This document shows, in pieces, positions 46,808-55,840 of a DNA stretch of 64,000 bases; the first letter of the stretch is position 1; each line of letters opens with the position of its first letter. The notes beneath the pieces were generated by a model that was not told the origin of the DNA, did not search any database, and worked only from the letters and a program-made list of their open reading frames with translations. Source of the stretch: AWTP1-9 sp035703165. Lineage in GTDB: Bacteria; Bacteroidota; Bacteroidia; Chitinophagales; Chitinophagaceae. A program made the translations under genes and the position numbers. The DNA lies in NCBI GenBank assembly GCA_035703165.1, contig DASSYR010000082.1, positions 1 to 64,000 on the forward strand, given 5' to 3'.

Positions 46808-48474
46808 AAAAAATAGTGATTCAGTTTTTAATGTGGTTTCCGCTAATGTCATTTGCTCATGGAGGTGATGATCATGGTGATACGAAAAAGGCAGAGGCGG
46901 CAGGGAAGCTTACGTATTTTTCATCAGAAGCGGTTTCTGAAAAATATGAATTGTTAGTTAAATACAACACAATAACTCCCGGCGAAAATGCAGCCTTAAA
47001 ACTTTTTGTTAGCGAATACAATACCAATCGTCCCGTGGATAGCGCTACGATAATGGTAACTGTTGTTTCCGATCCGGGGATAAAAATTTTGGTAAGCCAG
47101 TTAAGTAAAGGTGTGTATGAGCTTAAAGGTATATTTCCTGCTAAAAAGACGTACAACCTTGCTGTAAATATTAATAGTTCTATAGGTGCTGATTTAATTC
47201 AGGTAAATAATATTGAAGTGGGCAAAGAGTTTGTTGTTCCAAATATAAAAGACGGGGAGCACATACATTGGTATGGCAGCAATTGGTTTTTTGGTTTTGC
47301 GGGATTAGTAATTGGGTTAGCGCTAATGTATTTTGTAAGCAAAAGGAGAAGTAGCAAAATTACAACAGCAATTATTATACTTTTTTGTTTACTACCCTCT
47401 ACCGTTTATAATCCTGTTTCTGCACATGAAGGCGAAGATCATAATGGCAATACAAAAAGCGCTGGTTCTTCTTCTGAATTTATAATTGAAAAAGAAACGC
47501 AATTTCTTTTCGATATTCAAACTCAAAAAGCGGGTACGGGTAATTTTAGCGAATCTGTTGTTTTGTTGGGAACTGTTTCTGCAGCGCCACAAGGCAGATC
47601 AGTAATTCAAGCTCCGCAAACCGGAAAAATAGTTTCACTAAACATAATTCCAGGCCAACAGGTTGCACGGGGACAAACAGTAGCAGTGATTGAACAGCAG
47701 ATAGATGCAGGAACTCAAATTAGTATCCTTTCTCAAAGTAATGCGATAAATGCAGAATATGATGCTGCTAAAGCGCAGTATGAACGACTGAAGGCAATAG
47801 AAGATATTGCCGCTAAAAAAGAAGTTACGGAAGCAAAGGCACGTTATGAAACCGCAAAAAGAAACAAAACACTTTTTGATGCTAATAATAACAATGGCAT
47901 AAGCAGTACAAAAAAGATTATTCTTACAGCTCCTGTTAGCGGTACTGTAAGTTCGTTTAATTATGCAACGGGTGCCATTGTAAATGCAGGCGAAACATTG
48001 TTTGAAATAACAAATCTTGACAAAATTTTTACTGAAGTGCAGGTATTTGCTAATGATGCACAAAAAATAAAATCGGCTGTTTCCTTTACTTGTGTTTCAA
48101 ATACAAATGGAGAGATGTATAAGTTAAAGCTGGTAAATACAGCACAATTTGTTAATGCAGGAAATCAATCACAGAAGGTTGTATTTGAAATTTTAAATCC
48201 GGGCGGACAGTTTAAAATTGGTGAAAACATAAACGTACGAATGACTGGCATTAATGTAACAAGACAGCTTTTAATACCCAGCGATGCCATAACAAGCATA
48301 AATGGGAAACCGGCAGTATTTATAAAGGATAAAGCAGAGCAATACAGTGTCAGTTTTGTTGTAACAGGTTCCGCTAACGAACAGTTTACTATAATAAGCA
48401 AGGGAGTAGAAGATGGAGAAAGGGTAGTTACAACAAATGTGTATCAAACAAAAATGGTGTATTTAAACCAATAA
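46804..48474 (+). CDS. RND adaptor (CusB/CzcB-like) with N-terminal membrane-anchored domain
   Basis: A 556-residue fusion. Residues ~1-165: signal peptide, His/Asp-rich segment (HGGDDHGD) and a beta domain (KYNTITPGENAALKLFVSEY). Residues ~158-180 and ~187-207 hold two hydrophobic helices, and a second His/Asp-rich segment (HEGEDHNGN) follows. From ~220 to the end it is a standard efflux adaptor: lipoyl half GKIVSLNIIPGQQVARGQ, alpha-hairpin, second half LTAPVSGTVSSFNYATGAIV and beta-barrel. Typical adaptors are ~400 residues; the extra N-terminal module is the odd part. Metal likely copper/silver or zinc-group. Confidence 0.9.
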   Translation: MKKIVIQFLMWFPLMSFAHGGDDHGDTKKAEAAGKLTYFSSEAVSEKYELLVKYNTITPGENAALKLFVSEYNTNRPVDSATIMVTVVSDPGIKILVSQLSKGVYELKGIFPAKKTYNLAVNINSSIGADLIQVNNIEVGKEFVVPNIKDGEHIHWYGSNWFFGFAGLVIGLALMYFVSKRRSSKITTAIIILFCLLPSTVYNPVSAHEGEDHNGNTKSAGSSSEFIIEKETQFLFDIQTQKAGTGNFSESVVLLGTVSAAPQGRSVIQAPQTGKIVSLNIIPGQQVARGQTVAVIEQQIDAGTQISILSQSNAINAEYDAAKAQYERLKAIEDIAAKKEVTEAKARYETAKRNKTLFDANNNNGISSTKKIILTAPVSGTVSSFNYATGAIVNAGETLFEITNLDKIFTEVQVFANDAQKIKSAVSFTCVSNTNGEMYKLKLVNTAQFVNAGNQSQKVVFEILNPGGQFKIGENINVRMTGINVTRQLLIPSDAITSINGKPAVFIKDKAEQYSVSFVVTGSANEQFTIISKGVEDGERVVTTNVYQTKMVYLNQ

Positions 48475-48501
48475 TTATTTAAACAATAAAAAACAATAAA
48501 A

Positions 48502-48855
48502 ATGAAATCAATTAAAAAAATCCTTTTGGTAGTTATGGCACTTTTTTGTTATGCTGGTATAAACGCACAGCCAAAAAAAGAAGTAACAAAAAAAGCTACA
48601 GCAGACAGTGTTGCTTATCGGTGTCCTATGAATTGTGAAAAAGATAAAACATACGCAAAGGCCGGCAGGTGTCCCGTATGTAACATGAATTTGAGGGCAG
48701 TAGCCAGGCAAACGGAAGCTTATCGGTGTCCTATGAATTGTGAAAAAGATAAAACATACGCAAAAGCCGGTAAATGCCCTGTATGTAACATGAATCTTGT
48801 AAAGAATGAATCAAAGCAAAAAGAGCAGGCAGAGCACCATCACAACCATAATTAA
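48502..48855 (+). CDS. Exported protein with two tandem heavy-metal-binding domains
   Basis: A 117-residue protein with a signal peptide (ILLVVMALFCYAGINAQ) and two copies of a ~35-residue heavy-metal-binding domain. Both start YRCPMNCEKDKTYAKAG and end CPVCNMNL. Each offers three cysteines in the CPMNC and CPVC pattern plus Met residues, and the C-terminus is His-rich (EHHHNHN). In CusB of other bacteria this domain is fused to the adaptor; here it is a separate periplasmic protein, perhaps a metallochaperone feeding the CusBA pump. It is 27 bases after the adaptor gene. Confidence 0.88.
   Translation: MKSIKKILLVVMALFCYAGINAQPKKEVTKKATADSVAYRCPMNCEKDKTYAKAGRCPVCNMNLRAVARQTEAYRCPMNCEKDKTYAKAGKCPVCNMNLVKNESKQKEQAEHHHNHN
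48613..48798 (+). repeat. Tandem duplication of the metal-binding module
   Basis: Two nearly identical ~81-base units start at 48613 and 48718 (105 bases, exactly 35 codons apart). They differ at few positions, mostly silent or conservative, indicating a recent in-frame duplication inside the gene. Confidence 0.85.
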
Positions 48856-48880
48856 TTACTTCATATTAAAAGATTAACAG

Positions 48881-49876
48881 ATGAAACATTTATTGAAAAC
48901 CGCAATGGCTATTGTTGCAATGAGTTCCGTTACTTTTTTTATTGCTTGTAACAATGGTGAAAAAAAGCCTCAAACGGAAGTGGCATCAAGTGAAACAGAA
49001 GAACATAAACACAGTTATCGCTGTCCTATGAATTGCGAAAAGGGAAAGACATACGACAAGGAAGGTAATTGTCCGATATGTGGTATGAAGCTTGAACATT
49101 TTGATGGAGTTGATAATGGACTTACTTATAAAATGCAATACGTATCCAACCCTACTCAATTGGAAGCAGGTAAAAGTGCAACCTTGTCTTTTACTCCAAA
49201 AGTAGTTGGTAAGGATAATGAGGCTGTGCCCTTGGATGTGCAACATGAGAAGAAAATACATTTGATTGTAGTGAGCAATGATCTTAGTTATTTTGAACAC
49301 ATTCACCCGGATTATCATCCCGACGGGGCATATAAAATAGAAGTTTTGGAAAAGGGGAAACCCTACACAAATGGGGCAGGTAAAACAGAAACGTATTTTA
49401 ATAGTGGCGGAGATTATACTCTTTTTGCGGATTACTTACCAAGTGGTGGCAGCCACCAGGTAGAAAAAATTTCTATAAATGTAAAGGGTTCGCCTAAACC
49501 TGCGGTATCTTATAATACGGAAAAACTCGTTAGTAAATCAGATAATTTTACAGTAACACTTACTCCGCTTTCAACCAAGTTGGTAACGGGTTCTGTTATG
49601 CAGATTGCAGGGAAAGTTACAAAAGATGGAAAAGAGATTGACCCCAACACACTGGAAAATTATTTAGGTGCCAAAGCGCATATTGTGGTTATTAGCGTTA
49701 ATGATAAAGAATATTTGCATGTACACCCCGAAGTAAATAATGGGAAGTTTGACATTCAAACTACTTTTAAAAAACCCGGTATTTACAAAGCATGGATTCA
49801 ATTTCAGAGCGAGGGGAAAGTACATACCGTTGATTTTATTCTGGATGTGAAGGAAGGATCTGTGAATAACCAATAA
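48881..49876 (+). CDS. Lipoprotein with heavy-metal-binding domain and beta domains
   Basis: A 331-residue lipoprotein (VTFFIACNNGEKK lipobox). After a short linker with EEHKHS comes one heavy-metal-binding domain (YRCPMNCEKGKTYDKEG, CPICGMKLEHF). Two beta domains follow, each with a His-containing motif (YFEHIHPDYHPDG and YLHVHPEVNNG), resembling Bacteroidota exported proteins of the FixH/YtkA-like kind. A periplasmic or outer-membrane metal-binding protein of the efflux system. It is a paralogue of the domain in the gene 25 bases upstream. Confidence 0.83.
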   Translation: MKHLLKTAMAIVAMSSVTFFIACNNGEKKPQTEVASSETEEHKHSYRCPMNCEKGKTYDKEGNCPICGMKLEHFDGVDNGLTYKMQYVSNPTQLEAGKSATLSFTPKVVGKDNEAVPLDVQHEKKIHLIVVSNDLSYFEHIHPDYHPDGAYKIEVLEKGKPYTNGAGKTETYFNSGGDYTLFADYLPSGGSHQVEKISINVKGSPKPAVSYNTEKLVSKSDNFTVTLTPLSTKLVTGSVMQIAGKVTKDGKEIDPNTLENYLGAKAHIVVISVNDKEYLHVHPEVNNGKFDIQTTFKKPGIYKAWIQFQSEGKVHTVDFILDVKEGSVNNQ

Positions 49877-49905
49877 GCATACCCTTGCTGATATTTTATT
49901 TGAAA

Positions 49906-49945
49906 AACATGAATCATGATAAATTTTTACATCATGATTCATGTT
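49906..49945 (+). other. Perfect 15-base inverted repeat before the CusA-like gene
   Basis: AACATGAATCATGAT (49906-49920) and ATCATGATTCATGTT (49931-49945) are exact complements with a ten-base AT-rich loop, 47 bases before the pump ATG. Only a weak T tract follows, so it could be an attenuator, an mRNA-processing stem or a binding site instead of a plain terminator. Confidence 0.6.
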
Positions 49946-49992
49946 GTATGCTTTTAGGATGAAAGACCTCTGTTGATTTAAAGACATTATTT

Positions 49993-52900
49993 ATGCTTAA
50001 CAGACTTATTCGCTTTTCGCTTAAGAATCGAATGCTGGTAGTAACAGTAGCTGCCTTGTTAATGGTGTATGGTGTGTTTACCCTAATTTACTTACCAGTG
50101 GACGTTTTGCCTGATTTAAACCGCTCAAGAGTTACTGTTTTTTTGGAGGCTAACGGTATGGCGCCGGAAGAAATAGAAAGCCAGGTAAATCTTCCGGTAG
50201 AAACACAACTAAATGGGGCAACAGGGGTGGAAGTAGTTCGTTCCGTGGCATCACCCGGACTGGGGATGGTATTTGTAGAGTTTGATTGGAAAACAGATGT
50301 ATATCGTGCCAGGCAGCTTGTGGCGGAAAAATTGCAAAATATTTCACTGCCTAATGGCATTATACCTGTTATGGGGCCGGTTAGTTCTGTTATGGGGCAA
50401 ATAATGATGGTAGCCGTTACAAGCGATACAGCCTCACTTTCGGATTTACGAACGTTGGCTGATTTTACTATCAGAAAAAGATTAATTAGCGTAAAAGGAG
50501 TAAGCCAGGTAATACCAATTGGAGGAGAAAAACTGCAATACCAGGTTTTAATTTCCGGCAAAAAGCTACAGCAATATAACCTGTCAATTGATGACGTTGA
50601 CAACGCATTACAAGTAAGCAATCAAAATACTACCGGTGGCTTTATTAACAACAAGGGTTCAGAAGTATTGATTCGAAATATTGGAAAAGCGAATACGCTG
50701 GAAGATATTGCTAATACAGTTGTGAGCAACCGGAATCAATTCCCGGTATTATTAAAACAAGTAGCGGAAGTTAAATTTGGATCAGCGGTTAAAAGAGGCG
50801 ACGGTTCATTTAATGGCAAACCAGCTGTTATTTTAAGTATAGAGAAACAACCGGGAGCCAGCACCGTTGCAGTAACGGAGGATGTATTAAAAGCAATTGA
50901 CGAAATTAAAACATCGTTACCTGGCAATATTCATATTAACACGGACGTATTTCAGCAAAAAAATTTTATTGTTCATGCCATAAGCAATGTAAAAGACGCT
51001 TTAAGAGACGGCTTTATATTAGTGGTTATTATCTTGTTTTTGTTTCTACTTAATTTTCGTACCACTATTATTACCCTTACAGCCATCCCATTATCACTTA
51101 TCATTACCGCTATTGTTTTTAAATTTTTTGGTATTTCTATTAACACACTTACCCTTGGAGGATTGGCTATAGCTATTGGTGAGTTGGTAGATGATGCTAT
51201 TGTGGATGTGGAGAATGTTTATAGAAGAGTAAAAGAAAACTGGGTTAGCCATAACCCCCAACCCATATTAAGAGTAATATACAATGCCAGCAGCGAAATA
51301 CGTAATTCTATTGTATATGCCACCATTATTGTAGTACTTGTTTTTATTCCTCTTTTTTATTTACAGGGAATTGAAGGGCGGATATTTGCGCCATTGGGCA
51401 TTGCTTACATTACTTCAATTTTGGCATCGTTATTAGTATCGCTTACTATTACACCGGCTTTGTGTAGCTATTTGTTGCACAAGAAAACACATTTAAAACA
51501 TTTTAAAATTGCTTTTTGGCGAAGAGGAAAGGAGGACAATTCTGTTGACGGAGCACATGAGCCGGATAGCGCTTTTGTACGCTGGCTGAAAAAACAGGAT
51601 TTGAAATTGTTAAATTGGGGCTTGAAAAGAAGCAGACTTGTTATGACGATAGCCGTTATTTTAATTATTACATCCGTAAGCATTATACCGTTTTTGGGTA
51701 CTGAATTTTTACCCAGCTTTAATGAAGGAAGTTTTACAGTAAATGTATTAGCCCCGGCCGGCACATCGTTGGAGGAAAGCAATAAAATAGGTACAATAGC
51801 TGAAAAACAAATTTTAAATATCCCGGAGGTGGCGCTCACCTCCCGCCGTACCGGGAGGGCAGAAATGGATGAACATGCAGAGCCCCCAAGCTATATAGAA
51901 ATTGACGTGGCATTAAAATCCGGAGGTCGTAAAAGAACGGAAGTGTTGGAGGATATACGCCATAATTTATCCGTATTAAAGGGAGTAACGGTAAATATAG
52001 GACAACCCATTTCTCATCGCATTGATCATTTGCTATCGGGAGTAAGAGCACAGGTAGCTGTAAAGATATTTGGGAATGATTTAACGGCGCTCCGTTCCGG
52101 AGCCGAAAATTTGAAAAAAATCATTACCGATATTCCAGGTGTTGTAGATGTGCAGGTAGAAAACCAGGTAATGGTTCCCCAGCTTATGATTAAGTTGGAT
52201 CGCTTAGCGGTAAAAAAATACGGATTGCAGGTGGGTAAAGTGGCAAATAATTTGGAAATCTTCTACAATGGGAAAATTGCAGGCCAAATACTGGATGGTC
52301 AAAAAAGCTTTGATATTTTATTGCGCATTGACGACAGCACGAGAAAAAGTATAGAAGAAATACATAATACACCCATTGCAACGCCGGATGGTTCACTAAT
52401 ACCATTACACCAAATTGCAAAAATTGAGTTAGAAAATAGCATTAACAATATTAATCATGAAAATACCCAGCGCCGTATTGTTGTTTCAGCCAATATTCAG
52501 GGACGTGATTTAGGTAGCACGGTAAAAAATATGCAGGAAACAGTTAAAAGAGAATTGCATATGCCGGAAGGATACTATTTGCAATGGGGTGGTCAATACG
52601 AAAGCCAGCAATCAGCTTCAAGGATAATCGCTATATTAAGCATTTTTTCAGTGGCAGGAATTTTTCTTGTATTGTACAGTCATTTTAAAAGCAGCCAAAT
52701 TGCTTTACAAATAATGCTTAATATTCCATTGGCCCTGATAGGTAGTGTAATTGCGGTAATAGCAACGGGGGGCGTATTTTCCATTGCAACGATGATCGGT
52801 TTTATAACGCTTACGGGCATAGCTTCCAGAAATGGTATCATGATGATAAGTCACTATATACATTTGGTGAAATACGAAGGAGAGGTGTTTGGCGATAAAA

Positions 52901-53157
52901 TGATTATCCGGGGTTCGCTGGAGAGGTTGGTTCCGGTGTTGATGACAGCATTGGTAGCTGCTTTTGCCCTGATACCTTTAACTATAGACGCTACAGCCCC
53001 CGGTAAGGAAATTTTATATCCCGTTGCTGTTGTTATTTTAGGTGGCCTGGTAAGTTCAACTCTTTTAGACATGATTGTAACGCCTGTTGTATTTAAACTA
53101 TTTGGAGAAAAGGCATTAAAAAAATATCTAGACGCAGAAAAAAGCAAAGGCATTTGA
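49993..53157 (+). CDS. Heavy-metal efflux RND permease (CusA/CzcA-like)
   Basis: A 1054-residue proton-driven RND pump of the heavy-metal (HME) class. The start is MLNRLIRFSLKNRMLVVTVA followed by LPVDVLPDLNRSRVTVF. The central relay helix is AIAIGELVDDAIVDVENVYRR, with the acidic residues in the HME spacing. It ends in a conserved C-terminal TM and KLFGEKALKKYL. Which metal is carried cannot be read with certainty; the presence of CPMNC-type domains in neighbours favours copper/silver. Last gene of the locus. Confidence 0.94.
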   Translation: MLNRLIRFSLKNRMLVVTVAALLMVYGVFTLIYLPVDVLPDLNRSRVTVFLEANGMAPEEIESQVNLPVETQLNGATGVEVVRSVASPGLGMVFVEFDWKTDVYRARQLVAEKLQNISLPNGIIPVMGPVSSVMGQIMMVAVTSDTASLSDLRTLADFTIRKRLISVKGVSQVIPIGGEKLQYQVLISGKKLQQYNLSIDDVDNALQVSNQNTTGGFINNKGSEVLIRNIGKANTLEDIANTVVSNRNQFPVLLKQVAEVKFGSAVKRGDGSFNGKPAVILSIEKQPGASTVAVTEDVLKAIDEIKTSLPGNIHINTDVFQQKNFIVHAISNVKDALRDGFILVVIILFLFLLNFRTTIITLTAIPLSLIITAIVFKFFGISINTLTLGGLAIAIGELVDDAIVDVENVYRRVKENWVSHNPQPILRVIYNASSEIRNSIVYATIIVVLVFIPLFYLQGIEGRIFAPLGIAYITSILASLLVSLTITPALCSYLLHKKTHLKHFKIAFWRRGKEDNSVDGAHEPDSAFVRWLKKQDLKLLNWGLKRSRLVMTIAVILIITSVSIIPFLGTEFLPSFNEGSFTVNVLAPAGTSLEESNKIGTIAEKQILNIPEVALTSRRTGRAEMDEHAEPPSYIEIDVALKSGGRKRTEVLEDIRHNLSVLKGVTVNIGQPISHRIDHLLSGVRAQVAVKIFGNDLTALRSGAENLKKIITDIPGVVDVQVENQVMVPQLMIKLDRLAVKKYGLQVGKVANNLEIFYNGKIAGQILDGQKSFDILLRIDDSTRKSIEEIHNTPIATPDGSLIPLHQIAKIELENSINNINHENTQRRIVVSANIQGRDLGSTVKNMQETVKRELHMPEGYYLQWGGQYESQQSASRIIAILSIFSVAGIFLVLYSHFKSSQIALQIMLNIPLALIGSVIAVIATGGVFSIATMIGFITLTGIASRNGIMMISHYIHLVKYEGEVFGDKMIIRGSLERLVPVLMTALVAAFALIPLTIDATAPGKEILYPVAVVILGGLVSSTLLDMIVTPVVFKLFGEKALKKYLDAEKSKGI

Positions 53158-53268
53158 TATGGCATTGAAGTAGAGCATGTTATAAAAATTTACCTGGTGG
53201 TTTTTATCCATAGAACTATCGGATCGGTTTGCACAATAATATCTATCATTCAGTGCTGCTACTATCAA

Positions 53269-54774
53269 TTACCAATTCAAAATAATTTTCAGCTTCGCTT
53301 TATCATGTTCTTTAAAAGCATTGCAGGCTTCCAGATGTTTTTCCATTGCATCCATATCATCCCCAACAATAGTGGCGCTGAACTCATGAGCACGAAGCAT
53401 CATCCGGACATAGGCCGTAGGATCACCCTGCCGGGTAAGCCTTCTTAATGCGCCGACATAATCATCCCGGTACACAGTGGGAATTATGATCTTTGATTGC
53501 CCCTGTTTTACCAGTTCTGCATTCATCATTACTCTTGCTATACGGCCGTTGCCATCCAAAAAAGGATGCACTTCGCTTACAAGGAACATGATATAAACTG
53601 CTTTGGCAAAGGGATGATTTAATGCCTGGTAAAAGTCAAACCCTTTTATCAGTGTGCCCTTTACCAATGTATGGTCAACAAAATGTGTTTCACCGTCACG
53701 GTTGTTTTTGTCCTTAAATTGCCCTGGTTTTTTTGAAAGCCTTGCACTCAGCAATGCTTTATGACGATACAAAAATATTTCCAGCATTTGTTCCGGGGTA
53801 GCCGGTGTAATGTTCATTTCATCCCGGTTACTGACCAGTTTATAGGTTCCCAACACATCATGTGAATCTTCATCACGGAATGGCATAGGTGCATTGGTTT
53901 CAATAATCCGCCTGGCATCCTCCAACTCAAACTCTGTACCTTCTATATAGTTTGAAAAATAAGCTTCAAAAAAAGCAAAGTTTCGGAATGACTGGTTGGT
54001 GGTATTTTTTTCCGGCATGTCTTTAAATTCATACTGCTTTAGTTCTACAAACAGTTTTTCAAATAAAGCCAGTCTTGCCGAATCATAAGGGTTGCCAAAT
54101 GCCCTGGCTACAGCCAGCGGGGAGGATAATATTTTTGATGGTTTTGAACTTAACAATGCACTGATGAGTTTATTCAATTTTTCAAACTCAGTTTTCATGC
54201 CCAGCCTACCGGCTATACCTCTTGCTTTATCTCTTAGTTCGTTTAGCCCTGCTTCGCCTTTTACCCGGATCACTTTTTCCAGCCGGTTCTCAATCTCGGG
54301 GAGGGTCAGGATTTTGGATTCAGGCCCTAATTGGCGGCTTACCTGCAAATTTTCCAATAACGCCCTTTCCATTTGCGAAGCATATAACTCACCGGAGACA
54401 GGGTTATCTCCCACTATCGGGCCGTGACCTTCTAAGAAACGAAGTGTAATGCCCGGCAGCTTTATTTTTTTGGTGTAAGTATAGGTAAGAAAAATATGGC
54501 CGGCTGATGTGGGCTGAAACTCCAGCGCCGACCGGTGGCTTAGCATGGAGCCGGGGTAAAGTTTGCCTAAGATAGTGAACAGGTTTCGCCGGATAATGGT
54601 TCCCGGACTGTCAGTAAAATTAGGAGTATAGATACGGGGGGATATTTTCCTGAGCTTCCCTGCCTTTTCCAGCCTGGATATCTGTTTGCTGTATTTGGGA
54701 TCGCTGGAAGAAAAAACAACTTCCTGAAGATGTATGGGTAAGACCTGTCTGTCCGAAGGCATGATATTTTTCAT
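53269..54774 (-). CDS. AbiEi-like winged-helix / Fic domain fusion protein
   Basis: A 501-residue protein. Residues ~1-120 look like an AbiEi/DUF6088-type winged helix and antitoxin core (ISRLEKAGKLRKISPRIYTP, SMLSHRSALEF, ITLRFLEGHGP). After a helical linker comes a complete Fic domain with motif HPFLDGNGRIAR (403-414), the catalytic His403 and the anion-binding GNGR loop. The inhibitory (S/T)xxxE(G/N) motif is present ahead of it (S274-N-Y-I-E278-G279), so the enzyme should be self-inhibited as in class II Fic proteins. Fic domains usually AMPylate protein targets. The fusion puts a toxin-antitoxin type DNA-binding module and an AMPylator in one chain. Four operator-like repeats lie upstream. 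Confidence 0.88.
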   Translation of the reverse strand: MKNIMPSDRQVLPIHLQEVVFSSSDPKYSKQISRLEKAGKLRKISPRIYTPNFTDSPGTIIRRNLFTILGKLYPGSMLSHRSALEFQPTSAGHIFLTYTYTKKIKLPGITLRFLEGHGPIVGDNPVSGELYASQMERALLENLQVSRQLGPESKILTLPEIENRLEKVIRVKGEAGLNELRDKARGIAGRLGMKTEFEKLNKLISALLSSKPSKILSSPLAVARAFGNPYDSARLALFEKLFVELKQYEFKDMPEKNTTNQSFRNFAFFEAYFSNYIEGTEFELEDARRIIETNAPMPFRDEDSHDVLGTYKLVSNRDEMNITPATPEQMLEIFLYRHKALLSARLSKKPGQFKDKNNRDGETHFVDHTLVKGTLIKGFDFYQALNHPFAKAVYIMFLVSEVHPFLDGNGRIARVMMNAELVKQGQSKIIIPTVYRDDYVGALRRLTRQGDPTAYVRMMLRAHEFSATIVGDDMDAMEKHLEACNAFKEHDKAKLKIILNW

Positions 54775-54802
54775 TAAAACTACACGTAAGGACTAAGTTA
54801 TT

Positions 54803-54923
54803 AAATATTTTCCATTAAAATTAAATTAATAGAAAATATTTTCCAGTAAATTTAAAATCAGAAAGTAAAAATTTTCCAACTAAATGCCGTTTTAAGAGAA
54901 AAAGGTAAATATTTTCCAGTTAA
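54803..54923. repeat. Four operator-like direct repeats upstream of the AbiEi-Fic gene
   Basis: Four copies of a 17-18-base AAAwATTTTCCAnTwAA-type element: 54803-54819, 54834-54850, 54868-54884 and 54906-54923. All are in the same orientation, with CC dinucleotides at 54812, 54843, 54876 and 54915. Spacings are 31, 33 and 39 bases, close to three helical turns for the first two. They end 29 bases ahead of the AbiEi-Fic ATG (minus strand). Probably bound by its winged-helix domain. Confidence 0.7.
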
Positions 54924-55035
54924 AAACAAGAAAATGAAAATATTCTACTTTTGAACCGAACTAAAAATGGGGAGCTTACAAAATTTGTAAAAAAAGGAAG
55001 GGTGGATTTTTTTGCAGCGTTGGCTTTTTCATCAG

Positions 55036-55839
55036 TTAAATTTTGAAGTGTCGTTTTGCCTCTCTGAAAACATCATCATACTTTGGTAAGTCATGTATTT
55101 GGGAAGAAAGTTTTTTGTCCCAATCTCGCTTGAGTGCTGCTTCTTTGCTTAATACTTTCTCAGAGAATTTTTCCGGGTCTTGGTTTTTCCTTTTTGCTTT
55201 GCTGTGAAAAGGAACAGAATGTTCTGAGGTATCAATTCTCTCAACTTCGGTCAAATACCAAAAGTCATATAAATCCCTTGGCTCTGTTCTTCCCATCAAT
55301 GCTGCCATTTTCTCAATGAGAACTTCGCTAAGCGAATAGCATTGCAATTTGAATTCTTCTTCAAGGTCAGAATAGGTTCTGAAAATTGATTTACTCTCAA
55401 CATCAGTTTCTAAAACCTCTCCTCTGGTTATATCAATTTTCAAATCTCTGCTTCCCATATTTCCTTTCAATGGACCAACATAGTCAATGTAAAACTGTGG
55501 ACTTCCGGTTTCATGTATCGTCCATTTCGTTTCGTCAATCTGCATTTCAATGTTTGCTTCTTCCCTGATAAATTCAAAAAGTTTTTTGAACTCCTCTTTG
55601 ATTTGGTCGTTGGTGATTTCTTCGTTGATAAGAGTAAAATCTAAATCTTCTGAAAAACGGTAATCGTCAATGTATGCTTTCTTCAAGACAGTTCCGCCTT
55701 TAAACACCATTCCTTTGCTGAGAAATTCATTCTTTGAGATTGCAAATAAAACCCAAGTCAGAACATAGTCCTTTTCAATCTGCCTATCATTTACTTTGTT
55801 TTCAGTGGCAACTTTATTTATTTCTTTTGGCTCAATCAT
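55036..55839 (-). CDS. AbiEii/AbiGii-type nucleotidyltransferase toxin
   Basis: A 267-residue toxin of the type IV AbiE system. The nucleotidyltransferase signature is MVFKGGTVLKKAY followed by FSEDLDFTL; the LDFT Asp pair binds metal. Further family blocks are KIDITRG and the helical VLIEKMAALMGRTEPRDLYDFWYL. Relatives block growth during phage infection by modifying tRNA or protein with nucleotides. The start lies one base after the AbiEi stop, so both are made from one mRNA. Confidence 0.93.
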   Translation of the reverse strand: MIEPKEINKVATENKVNDRQIEKDYVLTWVLFAISKNEFLSKGMVFKGGTVLKKAYIDDYRFSEDLDFTLINEEITNDQIKEEFKKLFEFIREEANIEMQIDETKWTIHETGSPQFYIDYVGPLKGNMGSRDLKIDITRGEVLETDVESKSIFRTYSDLEEEFKLQCYSLSEVLIEKMAALMGRTEPRDLYDFWYLTEVERIDTSEHSVPFHSKAKRKNQDPEKFSEKVLSKEAALKRDWDKKLSSQIHDLPKYDDVFREAKRHFKI

Positions 55840-55840
55840 A

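Noticed and set aside
54945..54952. TACTTTTG -7-like element on the plus strand
   Set aside because: No TTG at the right distance and no plus-strand gene follows; genes on both sides are on the minus strand.
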